A DNA stretch of 64,000 nucleotides from Branchiostoma floridae (taxonomy: Eukaryota > Chordata > Leptocardii > Amphioxiformes > Branchiostomatidae): NCBI RefSeq assembly GCF_000003815.2, contig NC_049984.1, positions 1,857,186-1,921,185 on the forward strand, read 5' to 3'. The stretch's first letter is position 1. Every line of letters begins with the position of its first letter. Below are positions 21,281 through 34,000 of the stretch, piece after piece. Under the pieces are notes generated by a model. That model had not been told where the DNA came from and searched no databases. It saw only the letters and a list, made by a program, of their open reading frames with translations. Both the position numbers and the translations under genes were made by a program.

Positions 21281-21720
21281 AGGGAGGACTTAAAACACCT
21301 GATACTCCTGCTAGTTGTTAAGCTACGCTATAAGGAACCTGCTAGGTTTAATTTCTGTGGGGTTCAAGCACCGCCAACCGACCATGCCAAATGCCTGTCA
21401 GGCTTTTGGCCGAATCGGTTCGTGCTTGGTTTTGGGGAGCTTGGCTACCCGGGTCCGGCACGATAGGTCGCGGGTTCGAATCCCGGGATCGGGCTTGGGA
21501 TAAAAACTGTTCTACTCGCCTCTAGTGTTTCAAGGCATATTCAATTCACAAAACAAACTACATCACCTACAAATGTGTCATCTAAATACATGTCATTGAT
21601 TAATTAGTATCTATCACAAAAATGTATTATCTAAATGTATAGCGTTAATGCATTATATGGATGAATGCAATGTATGATACCTGCTTATGTTCTACCATAT
21701 ACAAGCATAGAGTTGCCATT
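21281..21720. repeat. Duplicated segment, copy 1 (contains a SINE)
   Basis: It matches 23603-23820 in order: CACCTGATACTCCTG, AAGCTA-TATAAGGA, GCTAGGTTTAA-TTCTGTG, ATCACCTACAAATGTGT, TTATCTAAATG and ACCATATACAAG. Copy 1 is interrupted by about 180 bp of SINE that copy 2 lacks. Confidence 0.8.
21356..21535 (+). mobile_element. tRNA-derived SINE
   Basis: Box B GGTTCGAATCCCG and a box A-like TTGGGGAGCTTGGC precede a tail with CTACTCGCC. The 5' leader (GTGGGGTTC, then GCC) matches copies at 26377-26545 and 59801-59970. The empty copy at 23603-23820 fixes the insertion point just after TTCTGTG. Confidence 0.8.
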
Positions 21721-22319
21721 TTTAGCGTGTTGCTAAACAAATGATCTTGTAAGAACTGCTGACAAACGGGAATGACGACATGGGTGACGGAGAAAGCGAT
21801 TGCAACAAAAATACCTGGCAATTTCTTCCAGTGAATGCAGCAAGAACAATACTTTTCGTAAACACAAAAGAAACAAGGATGGATCAGAAAAGTCCCAAGG
21901 CATTCCGTCCCAATGAACAGAAACAATAAGTGTTTTTCTGTGTGGTCAAGAATACTCAAAAGGAATACATGTCTTGTTCTAGTAAGTAAAGTAGAAATTA
22001 CAACACCTTCCAGATCTCTAACACTTAAAACAGTACACACATTAGTGACAACAGGTATGACAAACAGCAGGACGAGTGACATATATTCGTTATCAACTTT
22101 GTGAACAAGTTATCCAGTGAATGCGCCAAGAACAATAGGTTATGTAAACCCAAGGGAATTTTGATTGATGGACTGACCCATTCCCAAGGGGTGGTATGAC
22201 ATCTAGGGATCAGTATAAGAGTGTATGGAATGCTTAATTACATCATACAGTCGTAACTGAAAAGAGGCAACCTCTCTAGTGAATTGAAGAAAGTTGGAAG
22301 AGAGTATTACTATACTAAA

Positions 22320-22480
22320 TACGTCTATGAAGGTTAGACATCTAGGTAATAAGATACACCAAAAAGTAGTTACTCAAGCAACTGGATATGATCAAAACAA
22401 TGTATCTTCTTGCTTAATCCAACGAGTACTGACGAAAGATAGTGGATGCTATCTGAAACGTCTGACCATTTCCTAACTCG
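22320..22480 (+). repeat. Dispersed repeat, 'ACTCAAGCAACTGGATATGA' family
   Basis: CATCTAGGTAATAAGATA, TAGTTACTCAAGCAACTGG and GTGGATGCTATCTGAAACG occur in the family order. Confidence 0.7.
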
Positions 22481-22629
22481 TATCCAGTTTGCTCTAGTAA
22501 CTGGTTTTTGGAGTATTACTACATATTCTGTTCTTTCTAGCAAGGTTTCTTTCTAGCCCATCCTTAATTTCCAAATGAACCTGCCCTAAAGTTTCTTCTG
22601 CAGTCCCTTTGTTCCTAACCTGCCTGCCT

Positions 22630-22945
22630 GTCACACAAAGGAAAGAAAGGGTGACAATAAATCATGTAACACCTGTAGGGCTATGGCAGGTGGATATACA
22701 GGAGCATCATGTGACTGTGATTATACCTTACAGTAGGAAACACACATGCAACACTCTTAAGTTTCTTTAATTTGTAGCCCCTTTGTTCCAAAACGGCCGG
22801 ATGGTTGTTGGACAAAAGAAAGAAAGTGAGACAATAAATCATGTAACACCTGTACACCTGTGGGGTTCCATGAGGGAGACATACAGGAGCATCATGTGAC
22901 TGTGATTATACCTTACAGGAGGAAACACACATACAACACCTTCCT
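22630..22945. repeat. 177-bp tandem duplication
   Basis: GACAATAAATCATGTAACAC at 22653 and 22830; both copies continue to GATTATACCTTACAG and end near CATACAACACC or CATGCAACACT. Confidence 0.85.
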
Positions 22946-23602
22946 ATCATCAGTCAAATCTCTTTCTTTGATTATCATTGGTTTTGATTAGTGGGCCTAA
23001 ACGTTTCCTATCGATGTAAAAGAGATATCTAAAATAATGCTGACACGTTCAGACAAGCAAAACTGCCAGTTAGAAATGTTTGATCTTCTCTCGAGATGAA
23101 AACAAGTGTAAATTTTGTGAGCCTGATACATTGTCTGTTGAAGGAAGAATTGAAAACCAGCAACAACAAGATGTACATGCTTTGCTGGGTCTTTAAGTAC
23201 AATCGCAACAAAATCTCTGCTGTCTCCAGTTACTGCGAAAAAATGCGGCGAATCCTGGATATTTACTGGTGCATGCAGGGGTCAAACATGTTGTAATACA
23301 GGAATTGTCTGAAGACACTTTTGGGGACAAACAAATGATTGATGATACATTTTGCAGACATATCAACAGATAATCTTTTCTGCATGTGACAGGTACTATG
23401 ATCGTTCCCATGACCCAGTTGCTGACCCTTGAACATGATTTAAAACAGGGATGTCATAATCATCATGACTATGTTTGCCAAATTCTTACTACTTACAAAA
23501 TGCACATCTAATGGCCCTTTTACACAATAGGATGATGATTTGCGACAGGTATTAGTACGGCATAGGTCTTGCTGACAATTGTTTTTAACAGGTAGATTTT
23601 TC

Positions 23603-23820
23603 ACAGAGTGAGGACTTGACACACCTGATACTCCTGTTGTTGTCAAGCTATACTATAAGGAGCCAGCTAGGTTTAACTTCTGTGTATTCATTTTACTTTA
23701 TCACCTACAAATGTGTTTAACTTATCTAAATACATGATCAGTGTCTACCATGAAAATGTATTGTCTAAATGTATGAAATACCTGTTAATTCAACCATATA
23801 CAAGTACAGAGTTGCTGGTT
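23603..23820. repeat. Duplicated segment, copy 2 (SINE-free)
   Basis: Empty-site partner of 21281-21720; runs straight from TTCTGTG into TATTCATTTTACTTTATCACC. Confidence 0.78.
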
Positions 23821-24301
23821 TTAGTATGCTCATGTTTGCCAAATTGTTACTACTTACTAAATGCACATTTAACGGCCATTTTACTGAATTGGACGATGAT
23901 TTGCGACAGGTATTAGTAAGACGGGCCCTACCGGCACAGGACTTGCTGACAATGGTTGTTTTTCGACAGGTAGATTTTTCACAGGTGGGCGGGCAGGTAT
24001 GGAGATCGTGGGAACAAAGGGAGACAGCTTTCTAACCACCTATTACCAGAGGAGGGGGCTTAAAGGGAATTTGGGCAAGTGTTGTCTTCAGGTTTCTTTC
24101 ATGACATAGGTAAAATTTGCACCATGGGATTAAAATACATTATACCAAGGATGTTAAAAAGGAAAAAATAGTTTAACTTCCTTTATCAAACAATATATAT
24201 ACATGTTTGTATTCTGTTCAATGACCTGTATACATGTACTCAATAACTTCAAAGTAGCGCTAGTTCACCTTTATCCGTGGGGTAATTATCTCAGTCTGTT
24301 G

Positions 24302-24483
24302 TACTGTAAATCCATTTAAGTTTGCGGGGATTTAAGTTTGCGGTAGCGGGAAAAAGGACTTTTCGCGATGGTTTTAAGTTTGCAGTAGCACCATGCACTG
24401 TACTCTCTTACTGCCATAGAAAAATGTTCCCGGTGAGTTTGCCGTGAAGTGACCAACGCGTTAACATTTCTGCATTTACAGTA
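24302..24483. mobile_element. MITE, TACTGTAAATGCA family
   Basis: Ends TACTGTAAATCC and GCATTTACAGTA are inverted repeats; the interior has GCGGGGATTTAAG-like words shared with 57856-58066. A half-copy of the TTCACCTTTATCC family abuts it at 24254-24295. Confidence 0.75.
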
Positions 24484-25842
24484 TCTCAAAACGCCTGGTT
24501 ACATACAGACACACAGATATATAGCAACAAAAACATAAACTCTGTGGCAAAACTAATAAATGTTACAGCAGCTCAAAAAACCCATTTGACTCAGGTGTGA
24601 CATGACAGGTGAATAAACCTTTCCTTAATCACTGCATACTGCGCACCTGCAGCGCAGAAATTATGCATCAAATCGTAACTACCGTTCCCATGGCAACGAG
24701 ACAGGCACGCCAACATTGCAGGTAATTTCCTCGTAATGATTGACAGGAACTGCAGATGACACAGCCCCTGATTAAAAGGTTTGAAACCATCACATTAATA
24801 ATTAAATACCACCATCAGGTACAAGTAATTTCCTGTAAAAGCTGCTTTTATGTGGACTGTTCCAAATTTTTGAAGGGGTTAATGTCTTAATTAGCTACAT
24901 TATGACCATATATAAATTGTAAAAAAAAATGACTATATATATATTGGGGCAAAATTATAAATGACAAAAAGTTGGACGGAATTTGGAAGAAAAAAAGACC
25001 TCCATCCACTTTCTTCTAAATCTAGACTTCTCAAAATATACCTGACAGGCGTAGCTTTTTTCTTTTCTTTTTTTCTTTTTACAATTTTCATATTGATCGT
25101 TTAATTTGAATAAAAATAAACGCAATCAGTGGACCATCCAGCAAATAAAACATATAAAATGTAAACAAATAAATGATCTACAATCTGACTACTAGAAGCT
25201 GCAAAGTTATTAGTGAAATAAAAAAATACTAATAATTTGCCCATCACCTTCTCTTTAGTTAAATTTTTGGACCAGTCCAAAATACTTTAGTACCCCATTG
25301 TCTATGACTTACCCTGCCATGTACACCTGAACACCCTGCATGCATGGTACCTCCCATTGTTGGGGTCAGGGGTCACGAAGATAGTAATCTATCTATTTAT
25401 AGACCATTGTTTCTGGGCAAAACATGTGACGACACTACCTGTAACAGGTGGTGTCTGTATTGTATCTCTCTTTGAAGACTTTGTACTTTGTTTCCAATTC
25501 ATTTAAAACATTGACCAACGCTAGATCTAATCAATACGGAGAGTTTTTCACATTGATGAATATGGTAGATAAAGCTGACTGCAAGCCTTCATGTCACCTA
25601 TGATTTTTGTAACTTAGTATATAAATGTTGACAGATATTTAAGGTTGCCTTTGACTCTGACAGGCTTAAAATCCTTTTCAAAAAGCCCCCGCCCCCAACA
25701 TCAAATTCTTAAAATTTTCTCAATGGTACAGTTTTCATATAATACATGCACTTTTTGCTGTGTCAATGATAATTTTTGTGGTGTCGAGATAATTCTAATT
25801 ATTCCAAAAGGGAGGAAAGGGAAGTATAATGTACTTGGTATG

Positions 25843-25886
25843 TATCTGTATCTATGTAGCCGGTATAACAGCCCATAACACATCAG
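25843..25886 (-). repeat. Dispersed (GATACA)n-tail repeat fragment
   Basis: CTGTATCTATGTAGCCGGTATAAC recurs at 49953-49990, and in opposite orientation at 35283-35320 and 39190-39240 (TACGCCGAA, then CGGTTATA-like words, then GATACAGATACAG). Probably the tail of a retroelement; class unknown. Confidence 0.55.
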
Positions 25887-26376
25887 CTTAAATATGTAGC
25901 TACTTCTCAATAGATTGAAATGTCACATTCAGTTCAGAAGATTTTCCAAGAGGATTTTCACCTTACAGAAAGTTCATCCTTTGTCTACGCATGCACAGCA
26001 GCTAACATCATCCATTGTTGACGTGCTGAGCTTTCCACAATTCAGAGCTACTCCTCGTTTAGGTCTCCTGCACTGATTTCAAAGACATCAAAGACACTCA
26101 GCTAAGCCCACTAACCCCTCTGAGTGTCACTGACAGACTGTGAAGCCTAAGGTCTGAATCGACCCAGACACCACCAGGGCTATAGGGACAGATCTGGGTG
26201 TGGTTAAAAACATTCCAGCTATGGTACTCTGGTTCACAAGTGGATTTGCAAAGCACGTGCTTGAATTTTGGATAAGCTTTAAGTAACTGTACTAGGGATA
26301 AGTACAGGTAAAGGTGTCAAAGGCTCACAGATCGCAATGTTTCGAAGCGTAACGCTTTTTTTATTTTAAGGAAGTG

Positions 26377-26545
26377 TAACAGTGGGGTTCTAGCGCTGCC
26401 AAACTGACCACGCCAACAGCTCTTGAGCTTTTGGTGTTGTGGTTAGCACGTTGGATTTGTGATCTGGCTGCCCGGGTTCGGCGCGGGTTCGAATCCCGGG
26501 AGTCGGGGTGTTGTTTCTTTCTGTTCTTACTCGCCCCTCTGAATT
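26377..26545 (+). mobile_element. tRNA-derived SINE
   Basis: Box A-like TTGTGGTTAGCACGTTGG and box B GGTTCGAATCCCGGG lie at tRNA-like spacing, preceded by the family leader GTAACAGTGGGGTTC and followed by TTACTCGCCCCTCT. A functional tRNA is unlikely because of the leader and tail shared with other copies. Confidence 0.85.
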
Positions 26546-26775
26546 TCTACAGAAGTTATGTTACATGCATTGCAGTGTTTCTTCCTGCACTTCTGAATGA
26601 GTCTTTTGTGTGCAAAGGTTTAATACTGAGCTCATACCCCAAGCTTCTTCACACCGGTTTTATATACACCTCCACATCTGATAGATATACAGGTAGAAGA
26701 TCTGTCGCCAATGTCTAGAATTTATAACTTTTGTGTTCATACGAAGCATAAAGAAAGAAAGAGATTTTTCTTTAA

Positions 26776-27861
26776 CCCTCTCAGCACGAGAAGCCACTAT
26801 CGTGGCTTTCCCATAGGATGCGAGAAGCCACGATCGTGGCTTCAGGTTTAATTCCGGCGGGAAATTCAAACTGACTACTGTGAAATGGGAAATTTGGCAG
26901 AGTCTGCCAATCAGGATGCTTGTATCTTTGACCAACCAGAAGGGATGTAGCATTTGAGCCCTGTTTCTGAGGCCTCCAGCGTGTGTTTTGGCTTCAGTTT
27001 TCTACAGGTTTATTTAGTAAATTTAGCAGAAATGGAGACAATTTGGTGGATAATTTTGTTGGTGGCTTACAGGAGTGATGACAGGGAAATCCTTGAGGGA
27101 CAGCAAGGCAAACACCCAGCTGTTTTTGTTGAGATCAAATGAGCTGATATCACCGTGTCTAATGAGTTCTACATGCATGCTTCCTTGTTGTTTTTCTTGG
27201 GCATGAGGAGGACCAGGTCAGGTCAGAAAGGTCACTGGTCTCAATTGACATTTTAGATACTCTGCTACCTGTTTCTCTACCCAAGTCATAAGTAATAGGA
27301 TTTATTTGACTCCCTGATATGTGGAGAACATCCAGAAAAATAATTTGCCATTTAGCACAAGGCATATTCATTATTTCAATAGTACAACTACAGGTGTGGG
27401 GAGGGGGGCACAACTGTTTATTGGGGTGAACATTTGTTTATCAACACTGAACTTATTTGAAATCATGCTTTGATTTTTAGTTTTTGGTCATTCTAACAGC
27501 ATACCAGCATTGTGTATGTATAATTGAGTATATCTACATAGTTTTATGATAAATGACACAAAAAACTCAGTCCCTAGCCAAATGTTTTCTTTTGTGAAGC
27601 TTTTTTTGGGAGTGTTGCAAGTGTGTTTTTGAGTGATTTCCATGACGATTGCTGTCCTCAGATTGATGGTATGATATTTATTTTGCTTGTTTTGGAAAGG
27701 CCATTCTGTGAGCTTTCCAGCAATATATAGTTTTCCTAGTCTACTCCTTACATAACAGCTGTAATAATGATACACAAAAAGTACTAATTGACACCTGTAT
27801 AGACTGAAATTATATGTCGTATATGGTATACAGGAAAAAATTTTATGACGTGTTGAGAGGG
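26776..27861. mobile_element. piggyBac-like non-autonomous element (1.09 kb)
   Basis: Flanked by TTAA on both sides (26772-26775 and 27862-27865). The ends CCCTCTCAGCACG and CGTGTTGAGAGGG are inverted repeats. Near the left end is a subterminal repeat, AGAAGCCACTATCGTGGCTT then AGAAGCCACGATCGTGGCTT. A TTAA target and C-rich terminal repeats are typical of piggyBac. I see no transposase; frames at 27488-27928 (minus) are not recognisable. Confidence 0.82.
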
Positions 27862-28334
27862 TTAAGAAACTTCTAAAGTGGATGAAAAAACTCTTCCACC
27901 CCTCAAAAGTCATTTGGAACAGTCCCAACTTTCCTACATTTTAATCATTCTGTGATTTACTTCCACTTGTTGTATCGACTAATCTATCACGCGGAGCGCT
28001 TCCTTCTAAATCTCCCCTCATCTGTTAACCTCCCGACTTTGACAAACTACATTTGATCTCAATCTCTGCAAAGACTGATTGCCTGTGCGGAGATAGATTA
28101 TGTTGGATGGCTCCGCTCAAGTTCAAGATTAAATAAATCAATCAGGACCGTCGCTCTGACCTTTAATCTGTTCCGTTGCCATGGGAACAGATGTTTGCGA
28201 TATGAGGCGGATTACGGGAGCGTATCAAGTTGAAAATGGCTTTCTAACGAGATTAATTAGATGTCTGTAAGGCTACATCAGTCTTACCAGGAAAAACAAG
28301 TTACAACTCAAGCGCAAACTAATAGTATAAAACA

Positions 28335-29727
28335 TTAACGCTAGTTTACCTTTATCCGTGGGGTTATATATATCCATCATTTTTAAAAACAAGGTATTAA
28401 GGCCATAAAGAGTGGTAACTGAGGCGTTTGGGGGTGTTTTTGGTGTCATGAAAATATCATGTTTGGATAATGCATGGGTCTTTAGTTTTCTTTAGGAAGT
28501 ACCTTATTGCCTAAAGGTGATTTATGCAAATTAGCATGACGTCATGATGATGTCATAGAGAGCTATATGGCCACGCCCATTTGGGGAAAAAATGCCAGAA
28601 AGGTGTTTTGCCCCGCTTGTAATTCGACGATTGTTGTTGATACTTTACAGTAATGTATATAATGGTCATTTAAAAAGATCTGTGCGTGGATTTCGTCATG
28701 TCGTGTAATGCTGATTTTTTATGAATTTTTTTCCTCGAATTTTTATTACCCCTTATGCTACCAGCAATTGGGAGCACTAAATAGCACCCTTTCGAGGCGG
28801 CTGCGCGAGACATTCTACCTTACAGGGTATATTTCAAAATAAGATCCATTTTGACTAATTTTGATGAACAGTTTTTGGGGCGTGTCGCTCCGATAATCAT
28901 ATTGTGGTGGTAGTAGTGACACAATCCATTTTTATAGATCATAAAAAAATCAAAATGATATTTTGAGGTCAGATTTGTATTCGGCATGTGCTAAAACCTC
29001 CGTTTACCAAGTTTTGTTCTTGTATCTTCAAGGAGAGGGAAAATATGGTGTTTTTGCATATTTAATTAGCTGACTCATATTTTATTACCCCTGGAACTCA
29101 ATTATTCAGGATTATCTATCATTTATGAATTAGATATGTAAATTTCATGGCCATAGTTAAATTCAGCATGTTACAAAACCCCAGTATACCAAGTTTTTTC
29201 CTTGTATCTTGTATGACTGTGGAGATATTGTAATCTTGCATATTTAATTAATTGACCCAGAGAAATTATGGTGTAATTTTTAGGCCGTTGATGGCCATAA
29301 CTCTCTAACGGTATGTCCGATTTTTTCGCAATAAAAACCATTCTATTTCTTTCACTAAGACCTATCCAATGATGTCAAGTTTGAAAAGCTGTGAAGAGTT
29401 TGAAATTTTTGTGTAATTTGAGACAGCTACTTTGACCTTGAAATTTGGCCAACAAAAACAACATTTGATGGCAAAGTGTTCTATTTTTATAAAAATAGAA
29501 GTACCTATCTACTAACATTGATGGTTATTTTTCGGAAAGAAATCTTGCTCAGACATACCTCCTGGCTACCTTAAGGGGTAACAAGTTGACTGATGTGGGT
29601 TCAAACTACAGCATTTTGAAAATACTGCTGTTTGAAACCACAATCCATAGATTTGATATCCCGAAATTACATTTTTTTAAACAACGGATATAGGTTACCA
29701 TACATTTAAAGGTGAACCAGCGTAACT
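28335..29727. mobile_element. 1.39-kb long form of the TTCACCTTTATCC family
   Basis: The left end TTAACGCTAGTTTACCTTTA is mirrored by AAAGGTGAACCAGCGTAA at the right, with inner words ATCCGTGGGG and CGGATATAGGTTACC. The interior is about six times longer than in other copies and holds no ORF I recognise. It could be a longer deletion derivative of the parent transposon. Confidence 0.72.
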
Positions 29728-30165
29728 AAAGTATTACATAACTGCACTTGATTTTTGTTTGAAAAACTCCTTTTGTTTTTAAGCAGACAGGTTTAAAAAT
29801 TATTGGATATGCTTTGCCCTTTCCCAGGAAAGCTTCTACAAAGTTAAAGGCAAATGTAAAACAAAATTCCGCAGCCAGTCTTTTGCGCCAGCATGGCTCA
29901 GTATTACATAATACCCCACTCTAGAAGTAAACATACATGGAATAGCACTGGCAATGGCAGTGTGGGTTTACAATGTACACTATGCAGGTGTTTTGTGGGG
30001 GCAAAGCACTGGAATTTTAAGACATCTGAATGACAACTATTTATGTCTTTTAAAGACTATTGAATACACATTCAGTCCAACAAAAATACAACAACACACG
30101 CTTCCTGCCACGGCTAACTAGAGTGGAATGGGAGATATGAACAGCCAAATGTCTTCATGAAGTTG

Positions 30166-30380
30166 TCATACCCCCTGTAGTGTCCAGAACACCTGTAGTG
30201 TCCGTACCCCCTGTAGTGTCTGTGCCCCCTGTAGTGTCCGTAACACCTATAGTGTCCGAACCCCTTTGCTGTCCGTACCCCCTGTAGTGTCCTTATTCCA
30301 TGTAGTTTCCGTACCCCCTGTAGTTTCCGTATCCCCTGTAGTTTCCGTACCCCCTGTAGTGTTCATACCCACTGTAATGT
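30166..30380. repeat. 19-bp minisatellite, about 11 copies
   Basis: The unit ACCCCCTGTAGTGTCCGT repeats with little spacing variation. A variant with TAGTTTCC forms the last third, indicating local spread of a mutated unit. No spacers, so not a CRISPR array. Confidence 0.92.
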
Positions 30381-33221
30381 CAACATAAAATCTTTGCCAT
30401 GCGCATTTTTACACACAGTCTTACCATAGACGGCATATTTTGTCTGGAAAATAGTTTAGAGGACATTCTTTCTGACAATGGCAAAGGTAAACATTTTTCA
30501 GAGGGCCGGACAATTGAACACTTTGGGCAAGCAGTGGCGAGTTCTCGGATCATTAGCAATGTTACAAGAAAGTATTCTACAAAGGAATTCCTCTTTGAAG
30601 CCTTTCCTTTTCTTATGACCAGCTTCTGCTCTATATGCACCTGTTGCATTGGTCCTAAATTATAACAATTTGTACTTTTGCATACTCTATTAGGTTAAAA
30701 CAGTTGATGAGGAAAGGTAGAATATTATTATTGTTACAATATTACATGGTTTCAATGGTGACCACTCCACGGTTACGAGTTTCCAATGTATTAAAGTACT
30801 GACAGTAACTGAACCACAGGATTGTTTCAACTGCAAATACACCAAAAAGAAACTCTATTCCCCTTCAATCATATAAGTCCCCACAAAAATAGAAATCGAT
30901 TTACAATATTTTGATAAGTTGATTTTTACCTAATTAATTTAAATCAGTTTTCCACAGTCTTCTTTCTTTTCATTAGCATGACATTTTACATTTTACAACT
31001 GGTGGGTCTTGGCAGAACGATTTTCCCCGCTACCAACAGTCTGTTATGTGTTCATTAGTAACCAACAACCAGGGAGACACAAAGGGTTCCAGCTGTGCCA
31101 TCCCTCAAGGCAAACATGGTTACTGTAGACTCTTCAAAGGAAAAAGAAAGGTCCAAAAGGACCTAATAGCTATAGGCTCATGGTTGGCTATAGCAATTAA
31201 ATTTGTTGGTTCAGATATGCTTAACTGGAAAATGTTGTGAATATAAAACTTGAGGAGCAGATTTATGCCTTACTGCACTCAATTTTATGGAGACTTCAAG
31301 TTCAATCGTATTCTCTTCAAGTTTCGTCAGAGATTATAGAACTCCCTTTCTCCCTCTGTACTGTCTACTTTTATGATGTTTTCTTTTCCAAGTAAAATGC
31401 CTCAGGCCTCCCCCCATAAAAAATTGAGGTGGCCTTAAGAAAATGTCTGTCAATTTTTTTCAGCTCAGTTAATTTTTGTTCTACATGTATCGATTTTCGC
31501 GTGACAATTTTGTCTCCTTTATTTCCGCACTTCAGTTCCGGCCAGTTAACACCCTAGAGCTTTGTGATTCAACCCAACAATACCTGCCCTATTTGCTTAC
31601 AATAAATCAACAGATGTAAGTAAAGGCTTGGTAAAGGTTATATTCAAAGACTGACAGACGAGTATGACATTAGGATGAATGGCAACATTGTGTTGTGTAA
31701 AAAGAGCGGATTAAGAAGAATCCGTTGGATGAATCAGATGATGAATTATTGAGTAAGATGGTAAAATGATGGGATCTCACAATACAAGTCTCACGACACA
31801 TCTCCATTCATTCCAATAAGTTCGTTAACACATCACGGCTTCCTTAGAGAGAATGCAGGTCATCCTTAAATGAAGGTGACGATGACCTTCAGGATGAAGC
31901 AAAGGTCATGGATGTCTCATATTACGAAGTGTCAGCTATGTACTTCGAGGCTGTGAGTTGCTATGAATCAGTTTTATTGATGTTGATATAACGCGTAATT
32001 GTCAAACCTATGTTCCAACATCCCTACATTTTGACATGAGGTTTAGACACAATTATTACTAATAATATTAGGGGGTGTATCAATCATTCTTGGTAATAAA
32101 AGTATAACCTCCTTGGTAATAATCATGCTATTCTAAAACTTATGAAGAAAACTAACAGTGGCATTGGGGGTTCTTTGTCTTGTCTTTTGAAAGTTATGTG
32201 ACAAGTTACGTACAGTTGACGTTACACCCCCAGCCTAAACCTATCTACCTACCTACCTACCTAGTCACTCACTCTAACTCTAACATAAGGGTGACACGAA
32301 AGGGAATCAGAATATAAGGTTGTCCCAGTGCAAGTGACAGTTATATTTTGAAGAGACTGAACTTTCATGACAGTGAAAGCTGTCTGCCATAAGTAACAGC
32401 TGGGTATGGCATGTCTCCATATACCTCACTCACACCGGCTGGGCCCTGTACTGTAGTACAACAGGTGCACCTACCAATGGAAACCCTTGGGGGCTATAAA
32501 ACAAACCCATTTCAACTCTAGCGTTTTATTTCAACTGTAGTGTTTTATGGACTTCTCAGTCACCATTTGTTTTTTGTTTTTCTTTAATATTTCTTTATCC
32601 ATTTTTCAAAAAATAAACAACAGTAACACAGAGTAGTTATGAAAATTTAAAATGTAACAAAACATCATTCGTATTAGCTTAAGCTGCTTTTATTGTCTAC
32701 TTTGCCCATAGGGCAGCTTTAGAAAGTTGGACTTGCCCAAAAACATGGATTGACAAGATTGATCAAGCCTAAATTCTAAAAGAAGAAAATGGTGTTTTGA
32801 AGACTCAGAATTTAGCAAAGAATGTTCATTTTTCCTGCCAAAAATCGCAAAAGACAAACCATCAAAACACAAGATTCTTCCCTGATCCTAAGAAGAGAAA
32901 AACAGCAAACAAGGCGTCGAGTGTCCCTTCTACTTTCTAGAAGAAACACATGTTTGCCTTCAAACTTACAAAGGATCTGCAAACAGAAAAAGCGTGCCTG
33001 ATACTGTATTTTTCTAAGTACTTAAAAAGTTGTCATTCCCACTTAGGATGGCGTGGGGGGAACAATTAAGAGGAATGGGGCATAGCGCAGGGCTCAAAGT
33101 TGAGTGTCAAGTTACATGGCGTCACCTTATTCACCTGTCGTGACAATAGCAGTAATTAAGGTCAGAAAATGTTGTGGAACAAGAGAACTAAGGCTACTTA
33201 AGTTCTTTTCTGGTGTTACAA

Positions 33222-33425
33222 GTTGAATAGAAAGACCACCTGTTACGCCAGACTTGGCTTTGGTTTGTGAAAGACGTGCAGAAAGAATGTGCTACTATCC
33301 TGAATTACAATGTTGAAACCTCAGTCTATAATTTTGAATAGAAAGACCACCTGTTATGCCAGACTTTGGTTTGTGAAAGATGTGCTTAAAGAATGTGCTA
33401 CCATACTGAATGTTGAAATCCCTGT
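33222..33425. repeat. 112-bp tandem duplication
   Basis: TTGAATAGAAAGACCACCTG at 33222 and 33334; each copy continues through GGTTTGTGAAAGA and GAATGTGCTAC to AATGTTGAAA. Confidence 0.88.
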
Positions 33426-33512
33426 CATTTAGCATGGGTGACATCTGCAATCAGTTACAAATAAAGAAGGAAAAAGCAAGGAGGTTTCGATAGAAACAAC
33501 CTTGGAAAAACG

Positions 33513-33654
33513 TACTCTCCAAGAAGAGGTTTTGGTCTGAGTGCTAGTACTAAGTAGTACAGTGGCTGCAATTTCTTTTGTGGACGTAGGGAAACGAAAG
33601 AAATCGGGATCACTCAGACTACTAGCCCCCTGACCGAAACCTCTGCTTGGAAAT
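33513..33654. mobile_element. hAT-like MITE, CTCCAAGCAGAGGTT family
   Basis: Ends TACTCTCCAAGAAGAGGTTT and AAACCTCTGCTTGGAAATA. Flanks GAAAAACG and CAAAAACG resemble an 8-bp target duplication with one mismatch. Confidence 0.75.
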
Positions 33655-33831
33655 AACAAAAACGTGGCTAGTTTGACAACTGTTTCAAGTGGTGGTGGGT
33701 TTTGGCATGACAAATATAAAACTGGCCAAATAAATGCCTTACTGACAAAAGAAGTGTCAGAGGCATGGAACACTAAACACCAATGCTACAGGTTAGTACT
33801 AAGGGCATGCAGAGATTTGCCAACAAAAACG

Positions 33832-33952
33832 TTAGCCTGGTATACAGCCGTATTATAGCTCCCGAGTCTGTCCTCTCCGCAAATACTTTTTGTAGAGGAC
33901 AGAAGAGACTCAAAAGCCATAATACGGCTGGATACCAGGCTACAAGAACGTG
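33832..33952. mobile_element. hAT-like hairpin MITE, AGCCTGGTATAC variant
   Basis: TTAGCCTGGTATACAGCCGT is mirrored by ACGGCTGGATACCAGGCTA. Flanking CAAAAACG and CAAGAACG suggest an 8-bp target duplication. It ends 48 bp beyond the stop codon of the RING gene, so it is probably in its 3' UTR. Confidence 0.78.
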
Positions 33953-34000
33953 TTAGGACGAACCGCACGACACACCACATAACAGCGGTAACATCTAACC

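Larger units (their letters stand above)
17700..33200. other. 15-kb interval with no supportable gene
   Basis: No reading frame here has a recognisable domain. Content is interspersed repeats listed separately, plus AT-rich unique sequence. A frame at 30380-30649 (minus) faintly recalls ZBED/hAT transposase spacing but is too weak to annotate. Confidence 0.6.

Noticed and set aside
21430-21500. tRNA gene
   Set aside because: Box A and box B are present but the leader and tail are shared with other dispersed copies and the cloverleaf is poor, so it is a SINE; the same applies at 26420-26505 and 59860-59930.
21645-22082. 145-aa hydrophobic minus-strand frame
   Set aside because: No recognisable family, no splice or start support, and it overlaps duplicated intergenic sequence.
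27488-27928. 146-aa frame in the piggyBac-like element as a transposase remnant
   Set aside because: No recognisable DDD or Cys-rich tail pattern, and it extends past the element end.
30166-30380. CRISPR-like array
   Set aside because: 19-bp units are directly adjacent with no unique spacers in a eukaryotic context.
30380-30665. Overlapping frames on both strands, one faintly like a ZBED/hAT transposase
   Set aside because: Similarity rests on a few residues; a profile search against hAT transposases would be needed to support it.
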